Below the pieces are notes generated by a model. That model did not search any database and had not been told where the DNA came from. It saw only the letters and a program-made list of their open reading frames with translations. A program made the position numbers and the translations under genes. A DNA stretch of 64,000 nt from Akebia trifoliata (Eukaryota; Streptophyta; Magnoliopsida; Ranunculales; Lardizabalaceae): NCBI GenBank assembly GCA_017979445.1, contig CM030709.1, positions 9,218,001 through 9,282,000 on the forward strand. Reading direction: 5' to 3'. This document shows positions 49,995 to 61,290 of this stretch, piece by piece (position 1 is the first letter of the stretch; every line of letters begins with the position of its first letter).

Positions 49995-50480
49995 ACATTT
50001 CCCATGGTTGATTTTTTTCATCGTTGAATTATAATTTTAAGTTTAGGAATTCTCAAGCCATACATTTTCAAAATCTTGGTTCAAGAACAAAAAAATATAT
50101 TTTTTAAACACTAATGCTAAGGTGACATTGGATTTATTGCGATTCTCACATTTCTAACATGGAGGTACACAAATAACCGTATATGCTTTTTACTCATATC
50201 TTGAGGAAACAAATCTATGGTTATGTGTGCACCCCACATAAGAAATGTGAGAATCGAAGTAAATCTCAATGTCACCCCAACACAACTCTTTTTAATAAAA
50301 ATGAGTTTTTCTATAAATCTAGAGGGTTGTGATTTTGGATTGCTAATTGTTTAACTTAATTGAATTTGATATTTTAACAATTTAATTAAATTTTCAACGT
50401 GTAAGGAATATTCAACGTGTAAAGATTGTCATAAACAAAAGAGGATGATCTGTACTGTAGGCACATGCATCAACTAGTAT
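49995..50480 (+). repeat. Element 'X' related copy, interrupted by a MITE
   Basis: It matches 47820-48115 in order, with a 156-bp fold-back element (50121-50276) inserted in the middle. It ends CACATGCATCAACTAGTATATA. An inverted continuation begins at about 50500 (ATATACTAGCGGATGCCTA). Confidence 0.5.
50121..50276. mobile_element. Fold-back MITE inserted in an 'X' copy
   Basis: GGTGACATTGGATTTATTGC at the left pairs with AATCTCAATGTCACC at the right; both arms continue through GATTCTCACATTTCT and its complement. The central part has AAATCTATGGTTATGTGTGCA, similar to the loops of the elements at 16578 and 59429. Confidence 0.7.
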
Positions 50481-50523
50481 ATATATATATATATATACTA
50501 GCGGATGCCTATGCCTACGCCAC

Positions 50524-50752
50524 TATGATTTTAAAATTCATCCGAGATCGAGACGTATCGCCCAAGTTAACTCGATATTGGAGCTGAACGAGATCAACTC
50601 ACAAAGTCACTTTTTTGACTGAGATTTATGACTCACACTCAATTTTTTGATTTTTTGAACGAGTCGTCTCAAACGTATCGGAAAACTCGTCCGAGACGAC
50701 TCGATATCGGGCCTGGACGAGACGAGACGTGAAACCGAGTTTTAAAACCATG
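50524..50752. mobile_element. hAT-like MITE, family CATGG, copy 3 (reverse)
   Basis: The ends TATGATTTTAAAATTC and GAGTTTTAAAACCATG are inverted repeats. Flanks TACGCCAC and TACATCAC are an 8-bp duplication with two mismatches. The interior (GGAGCTGAACGAGATC, TCGTCTCAAACGTATCGG) is the reverse of copy 1. Confidence 0.75.
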
Positions 50753-50760
50753 TACATCAC

Positions 50761-51427
50761 AGGTCATCCACTTTTGTGCATGTGTTCCTTACACATTCAA
50801 AAGTTAATTAGCTAACAACCCAATCTCATAAAATGGTTTGCTTTTAGATCAATTGTAATTAAAAAAAATATTGTAAAAGACCATAAATAACATAATGGAG
50901 ATCACGAAAAAGTAATTAAGAATGTGCTTAAAAAAATAATCCTCTAGAATGCAAATCTTACCATTAACCAGTGCTTGAAAAAAAATAATGGTTTGTAAAA
51001 TACTAACCAAACCGTAATAATGGTTTGTAAAATACTAACCAAACCGTCACAATCCTCTTATAACCTTATCAAGGAGGGGAGGTTGAAGATGATTGGAAAA
51101 AAGTCAAGAAATTTTAGGTCAATTTTTATAAATCTATCACAGCAAACCAAGGTCAAGGGGTATGTTACCAATTTAAAACTCTATGGAGACATCTTAAACA
51201 TTAGTAAAATATAAGGTCCACATGAATCCCTAGTTCCGAGGGTAGAAAAGTCATACAAAAAGATCATTTTCGGATATTTACAAGATTATACCCTTACTCT
51301 GACATCAAACGGTCTCAAATCAGTGGAGCAGATTCTTCGATATTTAAAGATTCTTCGATATCCACGCATTTCTCTCTCTATCTCCGCTTCAGAAACTACA
51401 GAGAGTCTGAGATAGAGTGAGTGAACC
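50761..51427. promoter_or_regulatory. Intergenic region with the peroxiredoxin promoter
   Basis: Two TGGTTTGTAAAATACTAACCAAACCGT repeats (positions 50990-51050, two copies 27 bp apart) are followed by a TTCTTCGATATTTAAAGATTCTTCGATATC stretch (51332-51361) with a duplicated GATTCTTCGATAT. The pyrimidine-rich leader (TTTCTCTCTCTATCTCC) then leads to the start codon. No clear TATA box beyond ATATTTAAAG. Confidence 0.4.
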
Positions 51428-54400
51428 ATGGCGTTCTCATCTCCTTCCACCATCTTCTCTCCAAACCCTAACTCTTTCTACTGCAAATCTGCTAATCCCA
51501 TGGCATCTTTGCCTCTTTCCAAGCCATTTTCTCAAACGCTAACTATTTCCAAAACCTTCAATGGTCTCAAGAAACCCTCCCAATTTCATGCGTCTCGTCC
51601 CATCTCCACTCGAGGATCTTCTTCTCGAAGGAGTTTCGTCGTTAAAGCTGTAATTTAATTTCATATTTATAGTTTTATATTTACATTTCTTTCGGTTTGA
51701 AATGTGTGTTTATGGCATCTTAGCTTGTAAATTTAATTTTTTTTTTTTTTGCTGAATTAGGGTTTTTTGGTTGGGATTTATATGTTTGTATTAGATTTGG
51801 CTCGCTAAGATGGCTTCTTTTGTAATTCAGCCTCATTTTTATCCTCTAAAACTTGAGATTTAGCTTTTCTTGTTTGGAATCTAGAGCATATGTAAATTGC
51901 GGTTCAATGCTTAGTTTATTCATGCAATGTGTGAATTTAGTGCCTCAATCCCGTAGGCGTAAATGATTTGTTATTCATGCAGGCTTTGATACCCAAAGAA
52001 AGCAACTTTTTTTTCCTTGAAAAGTTATTCCATTGAAACTGCTATATTTTTGTCCAGCGTGATCCACATCTCCATCTATTGTTCTATATTTATTCCAAGT
52101 CTTCTGCTCGTAACTAGCTTTGTTGGAAGGATTTAAAATGCTCATTGTAGGAATATTTTTGTGGGTGATTACCAAAACATGCGCTGAAAATTACCAAAAT
52201 GGAACGCTGTTCATTTTAATTCTGAAATCGGTAATTTACCGTTTTTGGAATTAAAATATTCATTAAAGTGGGAAAAAAATTCAGTTTTATAAAAAAGAAC
52301 TAAAAAAAAACTGTTTAACTGAAATTAAAATGGGGAAAGTATTTGCTGTTTTATAGAATAGGATTTTTTTTTTCCGGGAAGCGGATCCTCTGTAGCACAC
52401 TGTTCCTGTAGTAATCCTGTAGCAAATTTCTAACGGTTGAGAGAGTGCCACATCAGCCGATAAAATTAGATCTCACACTTAAAATCTGGAGTTCAGTAGC
52501 AGTTCATTTTAAAAGACATGGATCTGCATCAAAAAACAAGTTTCTTGATTAATTTTGTTTCTAAATCAGATCTAAGTCATGATCATAAGAGGTTGAGATG
52601 ATAATTTTTTTTTAAATACCTCTCTCAACCGTTTACAGTGTGCTATAGGAACTGTGTGCTACAGAGGATCTGCTTCCCTTTTTCCGCCATAACGAAAATA
52701 TTTTAATTCCTAAAACAGTAATTTTCCATTTCCAGAATTAAAATGAATAGTACTGTTTTCGGAATTTTTGTCTATCATTTTGAGAATTTTCCCTATCCTT
52801 TTCTAACAAAAATTCCTAGGTCAAAATACTGCTTTCAATCCTTTCAAATATACAAAGCGGTGGGCATACAATGTTAACATGAAAATTGATATCTCTCTAT
52901 ATTAGAAGCACGAATCCAATTGAACAAACTGTTTAAGCATTCTCACGCTGTTTATATCTATGTTTGCATTTTAGTTACTTTCCCCTAAGTTATGTATTGC
53001 TATTGAAAATTATTCCTCTTTTTCAATGTGTGACAATCCTTTGTCTTTTTTTGTACTTGGCTCAGAGTGGTGAATTTCCTTTGGTTGGAAATAAGGCACC
53101 CGATTTTGAAGCCGAAGCAGTTTTTGATCAGGAGTTCATTAAGGTATATCATATGAAACAGGACTGATTGGGCATAGATAGAATTTCATTCGTAATCAAT
53201 AAATCACCGTTCTGATAATGCTACATGTTCTCATTTCTTGCTCTATTTTAAATGCTACATGCTTTGTTTTTTTGGTGAAATTTAATTTATTCCCTATAAA
53301 ATATTTGCAATCCTTTTGATCTATGCATTATTGTCCCAATACACCTTGCCAATGCAACCAATGTGGTGAAGTGGTCTAGTTTTGCCACTTGAATTACCAC
53401 ATGGATGCTTTTTCTCCTAAAGAATTTAGGACTTCTTACCTACTAAGGTTTTCAAGGTCTGTCATAATGGCATTACAGTAGGCTGGCTTTACTGCTATGA
53501 TTGGTATAATGATGTTATGCTATAGAGGCATGACCCACAATTTATGTTAAAAGGTTTTAAACATGTTTAAATGATTATTTAAATCCAAAATTTGTAATCT
53601 AATTTGAACTGTGAAAACTTAAACCACTAATTAAAATAGTTATGACACAATTATATCACTGTTGATTTAAATAATTCAAAATATGACCACTTTTTATATT
53701 TTAAACCATTATTTTTTCAAAACAAGCATTGCACTAAACCATTATTAAAAGAGCTTATTTTCAAAATGGCAACTATTATAAATACTAAAATGAGCTTATC
53801 ATGGTGGGGCTTATACGCCTGAACATAACGGGGTTAGGCTTTTACCTTCATTACGGCCATTACATTTGTCATTTACAAACCTTTGGGATAAGGTTTCGGC
53901 GATACTGAGACAAAGATTGGAATAGGACTAGGAAGACCTAGGGAAGACCCATAGGGTACAGAACAAGAAGAGGAAATGAGACCAAATCTCCCTAATGATT
54001 GAGAAACAACTAAACTAATGGTTTATCATCAATGCACATATTATTGGGTTTGGTTCCTATTGGACCAGGACATGGTTAATCCTGAACGATCTGGTATTGT
54101 ATCAAATCAGATCCCTATTTTCTCCCATGAGAAATGATGTTCAGCCTCAAATTCTGATCATTGATGAAAATCATTTTTTTTTTAATACTTAGACTAGGTT
54201 GCAAACGCGATAGTGTCTTTATATTTAGGAAAGGAAATATCCATAGCTGGAGCATTCAATTAAATGTGTGAATTCATCATAGTTGATTGCATTTGTTTAT
54301 TTGAAATTGAACTCTTTAGTTTTGGGTCTATAACAATTGGAACGTGCTAGTGCACCAGAAAGTCAGATGCAATTAATCATTTGCATGTGAAGCTAATTCC

Positions 54401-56859
54401 TATTTGATGGTTTTGTTGTGCCAGGTGAAGCTGTCTGACTACATTGGCAAGAAATATGTAATCCTTTTTTTCTACCCACTGGATTTCACATTCGTTTGCC
54501 CCACTGGTAAGTTGGAGTTTAGAAGGATATTGTTTAGAGATTAGATTTGCTGGAAGGCTGAATTGTTTTTTTCTTTCCATTTGTCTTCCTTTTTGTAGAG
54601 ATTACTGCTTTCAGTGACCGGTATTCGGATTTTGAGAAATTAAATACAGAAATATTGGGCGTTTCCATTGACAGTGTGGTAAGCTTTCTTTTGAAAAGTT
54701 TGGCGTTATCAATCTAACAAGCAAACTATTTCTCTTGGTGCATTGAGTAGTATGTGAACAAGCAAGTTTTCTTTTTTAAATAGAAAGATGTGAAACATGC
54801 ACGGTATATCCATTCTATGTGGCTGAGTCTGAGTCTTTAGTCATGACTAATCATCTTGATATGACTGATGAATGTTGTCCTTCTATAAGCAGCAGCTCGG
54901 TTGTAAACTTTTCTGCCCTGTATCCTTACAGAGTTTCATTGATCCAATGTACATTCCTACTTTCTTACTGTTTTAAGTACAGATTTTTTGCTTTCTAAAT
55001 ACCTATAGAAAAAAAAATAATACATGCTTTCTAAAATTGATTGTTAAGCTTTTTATATGGCAAAAAAATAACAATTGGGTGCAGGAAAATACTTTTTCAT
55101 CTTCTCTAGTTAATAATGAAGTTAAGTTTGGTGAATTCTCGAGCCTTTGTATGGAGGATTCTCTTGGGGTGAACATTGTCCATAATATGGGTATTTCTCT
55201 TGAGCTAAACTCAGTTGGGCAGGATGAAAACTATGGAATGAGTAGATTTGTACCTCCGAAATCCATTCTAGAGTGTTGGTTGCCTCTGCGTTATCTTCTG
55301 GACTATGATCTTGCATACTGGTGGATCATCATTCTTCTTGACTTGTTTGCTTGTAGCAACATAATATCTGATCTGTTGCCAATAACAAAAATGATAGCAG
55401 TCAATCCCCTTGAGTTCACATGGTGGAATATTAACTTCACTGCTTTATTAACAAACTGCATCACCATATTGACTCAATTTATGGTAGAAAACTGCCAGGT
55501 TTCTTCGTATTCCCTTTTCCATTGATACATATGTTGGTGTGATGTGGATAAAATGGGTCCGCTACAATTATCAAGAAAAATAATTTGCACTTGCGATGGA
55601 GGAGTATCTTAAATTTTAATATGTGAATGGTACAACTAGATACAAGTGAGTTTTGTGAATGTGAGTTACTGACTCAAGTGGTTGAAAATCAAGGTACTGG
55701 CCCTCAAAGTGTCTAGTTTATTGCTCCCTTGACAACAACTATCCGGCTTGAAATTCTCAAGGGAAGAAATATTCCAAGAATTTCATCTAAGTCGTCATGA
55801 AATTAGTAAGAGGAGACAGACTCTAATGTGACTAAATAGAATATCCACATTTATAGGTTTGGTTTTGTTGTTCCTTGGTACATCAGAGAATTGTGTTGTC
55901 TAGTTCTCAATGACAGTAATGTTTTCCCATCTTGTATTTAGTGTACGACCATGCCTGTGTGTGTTAGACCATAATATTTTCAGTATTTAGTGTTCATGTG
56001 CATGCACATATTTTTTAAACTTAGTAATAGTTACTTCTCTTGTACACGTATCTGGGATATGTTTAGATGATGTATTTCAGTTCTTTGTTTTAACAGTATG
56101 ATGTATTTAGGTTGTTAATTTTCATTCAATTTTAATTTCTTGTTTTTTTTCCCCTTCTACTGGAAACATAAAATTTCTTATCTAACCTGATGATCTTATA
56201 TTAAATTTCATATAGTTCTCGCACCTTGCGTGGGTCCAAACAGATAGAAAGTCAGGTGGACTTGGTGATCTAAAGTATCCATTAGTTTCTGATGTGACCA
56301 AATCAATTTCAAAATCTTATGATGTTCTGATTCCCGACCAGGTAATTTTATTCTCATTTCCACTACCATTTTGATCCTTAAAAAATATACTATAAGATGG
56401 CACACTAATAAAGCTGTTTCCTGTATTTTATGGATTATCATTATGATTATACCTCGAAGCATTGAGTTTTTTAAATGTTCAAATATAACAGGGCATTGCA
56501 TTGAGGGGACTTTTCATCATTGATAAGGAAGGAATTATTCAACACTGCACCATTAACAATCTTGCCATTGGTCGAAGTGTTGACGAGACTATGAGAACGC
56601 TTCAGGTAATCTTATACACTAACGAGAAAAGAAAAAAAAAAGATGGGTGGTTGGTTTTAAACATTTTGTAGGAACGTAATCGACAAAACTTTTGTTATTT
56701 CTCTTCAATTCATACTATTTTAATTGCATATGCTCTGTGTAGGCTTTGCAGTATGTCCAAGAGAACCCAGATGAGGTTTGCCCAGCGGGGTGGAAGCCTG
56801 GTGATAAGTCCATGAAACCAGACCCAAAGGGCAGCAAAGAGTTTTTCGCAGCAATATGA
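51428..56859 (+). CDS. BAS1: Chloroplast 2-Cys peroxiredoxin
   Basis: Seven exons: 51428-51649, 53066-53143, 54425-54506, 54599-54678, 56216-56341, 56492-56605, 56743-56859. They give 272 aa. Exon 1 encodes just the Ser/Thr/Arg-rich transit peptide (to FVVKA, residue 74). The enzyme starts in exon 2 with [14 protein letters not shown]. It reduces hydrogen peroxide and alkyl peroxides in the stroma, recycled mainly by NTRC and thioredoxins. The peroxidatic cysteine is C125 in FTFVCPT, with T122 of the active-site PxxxTxxC pattern preserved. The resolving cysteine is C247 in [14 protein letters not shown] at 168-171 is present. The C-terminal helix reads EFFAAI where relatives have EYFSAI, so the usual YF motif is FF. 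Another cysteine, C215 (QHCTINN), sits where serine is usual. Intron 1 carries nested MITEs. Confidence 0.97.
52186..52790. mobile_element. Inverted-repeat element in peroxiredoxin intron 1 (outer)
   Basis: The left half (TGTTCATTTTAATTCTGAAA, TTTTTGGAATTAAAAT) is complementary to the right half (ATTTTAATTCCTAAAAC, CCAGAATTAAAATGAATAGT). It is split by the inner element. Outer limits are approximate and the TSD was not found. Confidence 0.5.
52377..52677. mobile_element. MITE nested in the outer intron-1 element
   Basis: The ends GGAAGCGGATCCTCTGTAGC and GCTACAGAGGATCTGCTTCC are inverted repeats with few mismatches. They are flanked by TTTTTTCCG and CTTTTTCCG, a 9-bp duplication with one mismatch, which points to a Mutator-like element. 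Confidence 0.7.
55037..55525 (+). other. Unexplained 162-codon open frame inside peroxiredoxin intron 4
   Basis: A stop-free frame lies inside the 1.5-kb intron 4, on the gene's strand. It begins [14 protein letters not shown] and includes [15 protein letters not shown], a hydrophobic segment. I recognise no family. In an AT-rich genome a run of 160 codons is uncommon but can occur by chance. A decayed transposon part or a chance frame are both possible. I do not call it a gene. Confidence 0.2.
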
Positions 56860-59420
56860 AAACGAATCTGCGTGGTGTATCTGTTTGTCATTTGGATTGT
56901 TCTGAGAGGTTTTGTTTTGTTATATCTTTTTTCTAAGAGTTTACTAAGCAGCAACATCCGGAAATAAGTACATGGGGACATATATTTCCCTGTTTTTGGA
57001 AAGAATGTCTTCTTTGTCATACCGAATATCTTCTTTTCTACAATTTCTTTCCTGCTTTTGGTGTTTGTGTTGACCAAATCTGCTAATTTGGAGATACTTT
57101 CAACACGAACATGAAGAAAATAAGCAAAGAAAACAAAAAATAAATCAAAAAGACCAAGACCAAGATTTATGTGCTTCGGCAACAATGTCTACATTTATAG
57201 GTGGATCCAATGTGATGTCTCCAAATTTTAACATTAATCCTCATGATTTTATGTTAGAATCCAAGGCACTAAAAATACTATCTAAACATGATATTAACAT
57301 AAATATGATTATATAGTGATAAAAATAATAATATGACAATAAAAAAAGAATAATATATAATTAAAGAATATCAGAGTGCGGAAATAACTTTAATTCTAAC
57401 TTATGATTCACTTACAAAATTTTAAAATACATAAATTTCATAAAAATAACGCAAATAAATAAACTCTAAGATCATCCTTAGGTAGACGGGGAGTGCAACT
57501 TGTCAGAAATGAACTTCAAGTACTATCTCGAAAATTATTCCTCAAGATTAACTCCACAGTAGCCATCAAAATTAAAATGGTGAATGATAGGATGAGTAAT
57601 AGGAGAGTTACCTAATAGGAAATAAATATTTCAAACCAACAGGTCACTTAAATATTCATTCTAATACTTTTAGAAATATATGTAAGTTTGTCAATGTAAA
57701 TAATAACAAAATGCTTAAATCATACTATACTTTCTACATAATCACAAATCTTGTCATAACATAAAATTCTAAAATAAATAATGACTAAAAAGTAATAAAT
57801 ATCTATATCCTTTATCAATATATTTCGGAATTTAAAAATGAAGTTTTAAACAATTTTAAATATTGAAATCTTTTTATAATGATATTTAAAAGAAAATAAT
57901 TAAATTTGGTTGAAATCCAAAAATATTTCTATTTAAACTTTTTCAACTTTCAGTGGCAAAAAGATTTTTTGTTGGTGGGACTGATGGGTTTTTTGGTGGC
58001 AACAAAAAAACTCATTCGGTGGACGTTGGTGGCACTGACATAACTCTCTATAGTTCTACGATTTTTTCATACTCTTGCGTTTTTGGCTTCAAAACTCGAT
58101 TTTTCTTCAATTGAAAAACTCAAAAAGAATACAAAGATTCATCGTGGAATAACGAATAATACATCGAATCAATTATGCTAATTATGGATTTAAAAAAAAA
58201 GAAGAAATATTTTTACCTATTTTACATAAAAATATTTAGGTTTTGATAAAAATCTAGATGCAAAGAAAATTATGACTATTAGAAATGTTCAAAAGTTTCA
58301 TACCTAAGATCTATGACTAAAATCCACGAAAAACGCAAAAGATCGAGTTGGGTTGAAGATTTCGTATCGAATGCTGTCAAAAGTCCTAACTTTTTTTTTT
58401 TTTGTTTCTCCTCGAAGGTTAGTGATGATCTGAACGTTTTTATCTTCTATGGCCGTCGTCCAATGGAGGCTCGAAATAAATGAAAACCTAGGTTAAAGAT
58501 GGAGGGAGGTTAGGATTTTCTTTAAGAAAAAAAGAACTTGAGAAATAGATGAAGAAATCTAAAACATTTCGTGAGTTTTAGTATTTATAATGTTAAAAGG
58601 ATGTAACGATCATTATTTAATTAATTTTGTTTTAATTAAAAAGAATATCCTGAATTCCGATTTTCGCGAACTTATAGTCTATTTTGATTAATTTTTCGGT
58701 ACAAATTTTATGGTTTGTTAACTTACGAATTTCCTCAAGATACACATTAAAAAAAATCTGGGGTGTTACATTCTATCTTCTGCTTTACTATGAAGATTCA
58801 AAGAATAATAATAATAAAAAAAAATGATAATAAAAAAAAAAAAAAAGAAGAAAAAACCCAAGTATTAATTCCAAACTACCCTTGTACACCACCTCTCCCT
58901 CTCTGTCTCTCTCTCACCAGACCTAAAAGAAGGAAAAACCCTAATCCTTTAAAACAACCCAAACATTGCTAATTATAATTACAATGTTACAAAAGAGGAA
59001 TTTATTTTAACCGTTTGTTTAAGCACATCTAGTGGATGGAACACAAGTTGGTAAATAAAAATGTGGTTGGTTGGTTCATTAAGTATGCAATTAATAACTT
59101 AAAAGAACTTCAAGAGAGAGAAATGTAGGGACTTCATACACGCAAGATTTAAAATCTTAGCCATGGCACGATGTTTCGGTTAAGAGAAAATTCAAGGATA
59201 ATCTCAATCTTTCAAGATGATCTCTAACATTCAATAATTCGAGGATCAAATTTTTTTTTTAAATAAATAAAAGGCAATTACAAAGGTAGTCAAGGTGACA
59301 ACCAAAATTAAAGGAGAAAAAAAGATCTAACTAGAACACAACAACTAAGGGTAAATGTTTCATTGTGGTCTTGGTCAAAATATGTTATCAAACTTTAAAC
59401 CATATTTGTTGATAGTTGCA
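56860..59420. other. Peroxiredoxin 3' UTR and intergenic region
   Basis: The first 200 bp probably form the 3' UTR. The rest is AT-rich, with A/T homopolymers and no gene. Confidence 0.4.
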
Positions 59421-59428
59421 AGGATAAT

Positions 59429-59825
59429 GCTGATGTAACATCGGTTAATTTCATCTTTCCATGAAATTATTTTCTCCCACGTGTTCAGAGAACTAACAGG
59501 GCTGCTGACTTTCTTGCGTCGCTGCAACCCGTTGTTGGCTGCCATGTGTTGGATTGTAACTCTTCTCCTATTGATCTTTTGTTGATCCTTGATAAGGATC
59601 GTAGTGGTTGGCGGTTCCTTAGGTTGTAGCTGGTTTGGGTCTGGCCTTAACCCACTTAATCTTCCAAAAAAAAAAACATTGAAATTGACATCATTTCAGA
59701 CATTGCTGACATGGATGTGTCTAGAACCATATATACTATTCATTGAGATACAAGTGAGAAGCATCTATGATTCTGTGCACACTAATGTCCCAAACGATGT
59801 TAATTTCAATGTTACTCCAGCACGA
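59429..59825. mobile_element. Fold-back MITE carrying a LINE insertion
   Basis: ACATTGAAATTGACATCATTT (from 59678) pairs with GATGTTAATTTCAATGTTACT (to 59815). GCTGATGTAACATCGG at 59429 matches the reverse of the right end (ACTCCAGCACGAC), so the left end seems to be separated from its arm by the LINE fragment. The loop has TCTATGATTCTGTGCACAC, as in related elements. Confidence 0.45.
59485..59675 (+). pseudogene. 5'-truncated LINE with frameshift
   Basis: RTNRAADFLASLQPVVG and LLLILDKDRSGWRFLRL are the RNase H-like tail. The FRE.TNRAAD motif is broken by a one-base loss at about 59487. The 3' UTR (CTTAGGTTGTAGCTGGTTTGG) and poly-A (to 59675) match the LINE at the left window edge. AACATCGGTTAATTTCATC before it and AACATTGAAATTGACATC after it may be a diverged target duplication. 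Confidence 0.7.
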
Positions 59826-59829
59826 CTCT

Positions 59830-60099
59830 TATTGCAATTAAAGAGTCTCTTTGAGTTGCAAAGTTCAAAACTCAACAAACAAGAATAGAGGATCTAGAGT
59901 GACGCCTAATAATGGGAGAAAAAAAGAAGCTAGCTAGATAGCATTTACTCCAATTTTTGAGATATTGTGACGGATGCATTTTTAATCGGAAATGTGAGAT
60001 CAAAAGAATATTTCAAACAAAGAGATGCTATAAGATGGATTGGAGTCTCAAAATATTGTTCAAATTCAAAAGTGCACGTATACAGAATATATTGAGTTC
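59830..60099. other. Intergenic, 3' flank of the 80-aa gene
   Basis: No supported feature. It probably contains the 3' UTR of the gene at 60100-60342. Confidence 0.4.
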
Positions 60100-60342
60100 T
60101 CACTTAAACAGGTGAGCAAGATCAGGATCATCCAAGTTCAACTCCATGCAACCATTTAAGTGCATATACTCAATATAATGTTCTGGTGGTTTTATTGCTT
60201 TTGGATTCTTGGGAGTAAAGCCATGAATTCTTTCGAGATCTCGAGCAAGCCACCGAACAAATGCTCGGTCAAGTGGAGGTACAACCTTCACAAGAATCTC
60301 TTGCTTCTCTTCCTTCTCTTGCTTCACAGGCTTGTTTCCCAT
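60100..60342 (-). CDS. Small conserved plant protein, unknown function (80 aa)
   Basis: An ATG at 60342 opens MGNKPVKQEKEEKQE. A Lys/Glu-rich N-terminus leads to VKVVPPLDRAFVRWLARDLE (residues 18-37), RIHGFTPKNPKAIKPPEHYI and a tail DDPDLAHLFK. The pattern looks like a protein widespread in plants and without a defined role, but I cannot name it. Here the segment reads HLNGCMELNL. No signal peptide or membrane segment; Pro and Trp positions suggest a compact fold. Upstream, GGTGTAG|GC at about 60380 could be the acceptor of a leader intron, so earlier noncoding exons may exist. It lies between a LINE fragment and a SINE, which raises the chance that it is a retrocopy. Confidence 0.65.
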   Translation of the reverse strand: MGNKPVKQEKEEKQEILVKVVPPLDRAFVRWLARDLERIHGFTPKNPKAIKPPEHYIEYMHLNGCMELNLDDPDLAHLFK

Positions 60343-60679
60343 GTCAATATAAACTGGGTTGACCTCAAAATTATGGGAGCCTACACCACAAGCACCGTTT
60401 ATCAACCAGTTTAAGACCAAAAGGATAAGGCTGAAAAAGACAACACAACCAGAAACTTAACTAGAGATGTTATTAAAGAGAAGAAAAAGGAGGTCGATTG
60501 ACCTTCCTTCAAGAAAAGTAGAACAAAAATAAAGACATCAAAAGCACAACTAAGCTACTTAAGAGAGCTCGGAACACATCTGATCCCACCTAAACAACAA
60601 ATTCTTAAAAAATACCTTTTAAATTTCTTAAAGGCTTTACACAAAAAGAATAAGAACACAATCACATTGTCATTGATGA

Positions 60680-61027
60680 TCACTTCCGGGATTGGCATCT
60701 CTTTCCCTTTGAATACACGGATAATTCATTCCCTCCGAAAGACACAACACATTGTGAAAGGAGTCTGGACGGGATTGGCTTCTCTACTGGGTTTATTGCA
60801 TTTCTTATGTGGTTAATGGTAGAAAATGTCAAGCATGACTGTCCAAATTTAGAAAGTTTGTTCCATGAGATGAAATTATTGGAGTTCCTCCTATGATTCA
60901 TGTTCCATGAGACGAAATTCCCTTCTCCAATAAGGTCATACACTAGAGCGTCTTTTCTATTAGTAAATGAGCAAATAAAGGGAAAGGCTAGGTGAAGGGG
61001 TATACGCCCGCACCAAGCATCATTCAA
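60680..61027 (-). pseudogene. LINE open-reading-frame-2 fragment
   Basis: The frame begins NDAWCGRIPLHLAFPFICSF and continues GNFVSWNMNHRRN. This matches the region between reverse transcriptase and zf-RVT in plant LINEs (DAWCG..PL...FPRL...W...RRN). Similarity is lost after about residue 55. It is on the same strand as the 80-aa gene, about 340 bp upstream. Confidence 0.6.
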
Positions 61028-61147
61028 AAACTCCCCCTTCCCCCTTTTTTTTGGATAGGTAAATGCTTGGTTAGGACAGGTATACTTTTTAGCAAATACT
61101 AGCTATGAAGGACCTTGTGTACCTTCGACATTATAATTATTTCTTTT

Positions 61148-61290
61148 TTAATGGTGGCGGTGTCCGGACCTGTAGGCCCTACTAGGGAACAAGGCAACTG
61201 GCCTCTTAGAGCATCATATCTCTCCCAAATCCCTTGGGAACATGCAATACCCCACAAACCACATATACCAGATAAGCTGGGATAAATCCT
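61148..61290 (-). mobile_element. SINE, copy 2 (5'-truncated, reverse)
   Basis: The reverse complement matches the SINE at 63274-63519 over GTGGTTTGTGGGGTATTG, GGATTTGGG.GAGATATG.TGC and GGTC.GGACACC, with roughly 80% identity by eye. The A/T-rich tail is at 61130-61147. Confidence 0.75.

Noticed and set aside
55122..55316. Minus-strand frame in peroxiredoxin intron 4 as a Copia gag piece
   Set aside because: No zinc-knuckle (CxxCxxxxHxxxxC) or other gag/pol motif is visible.
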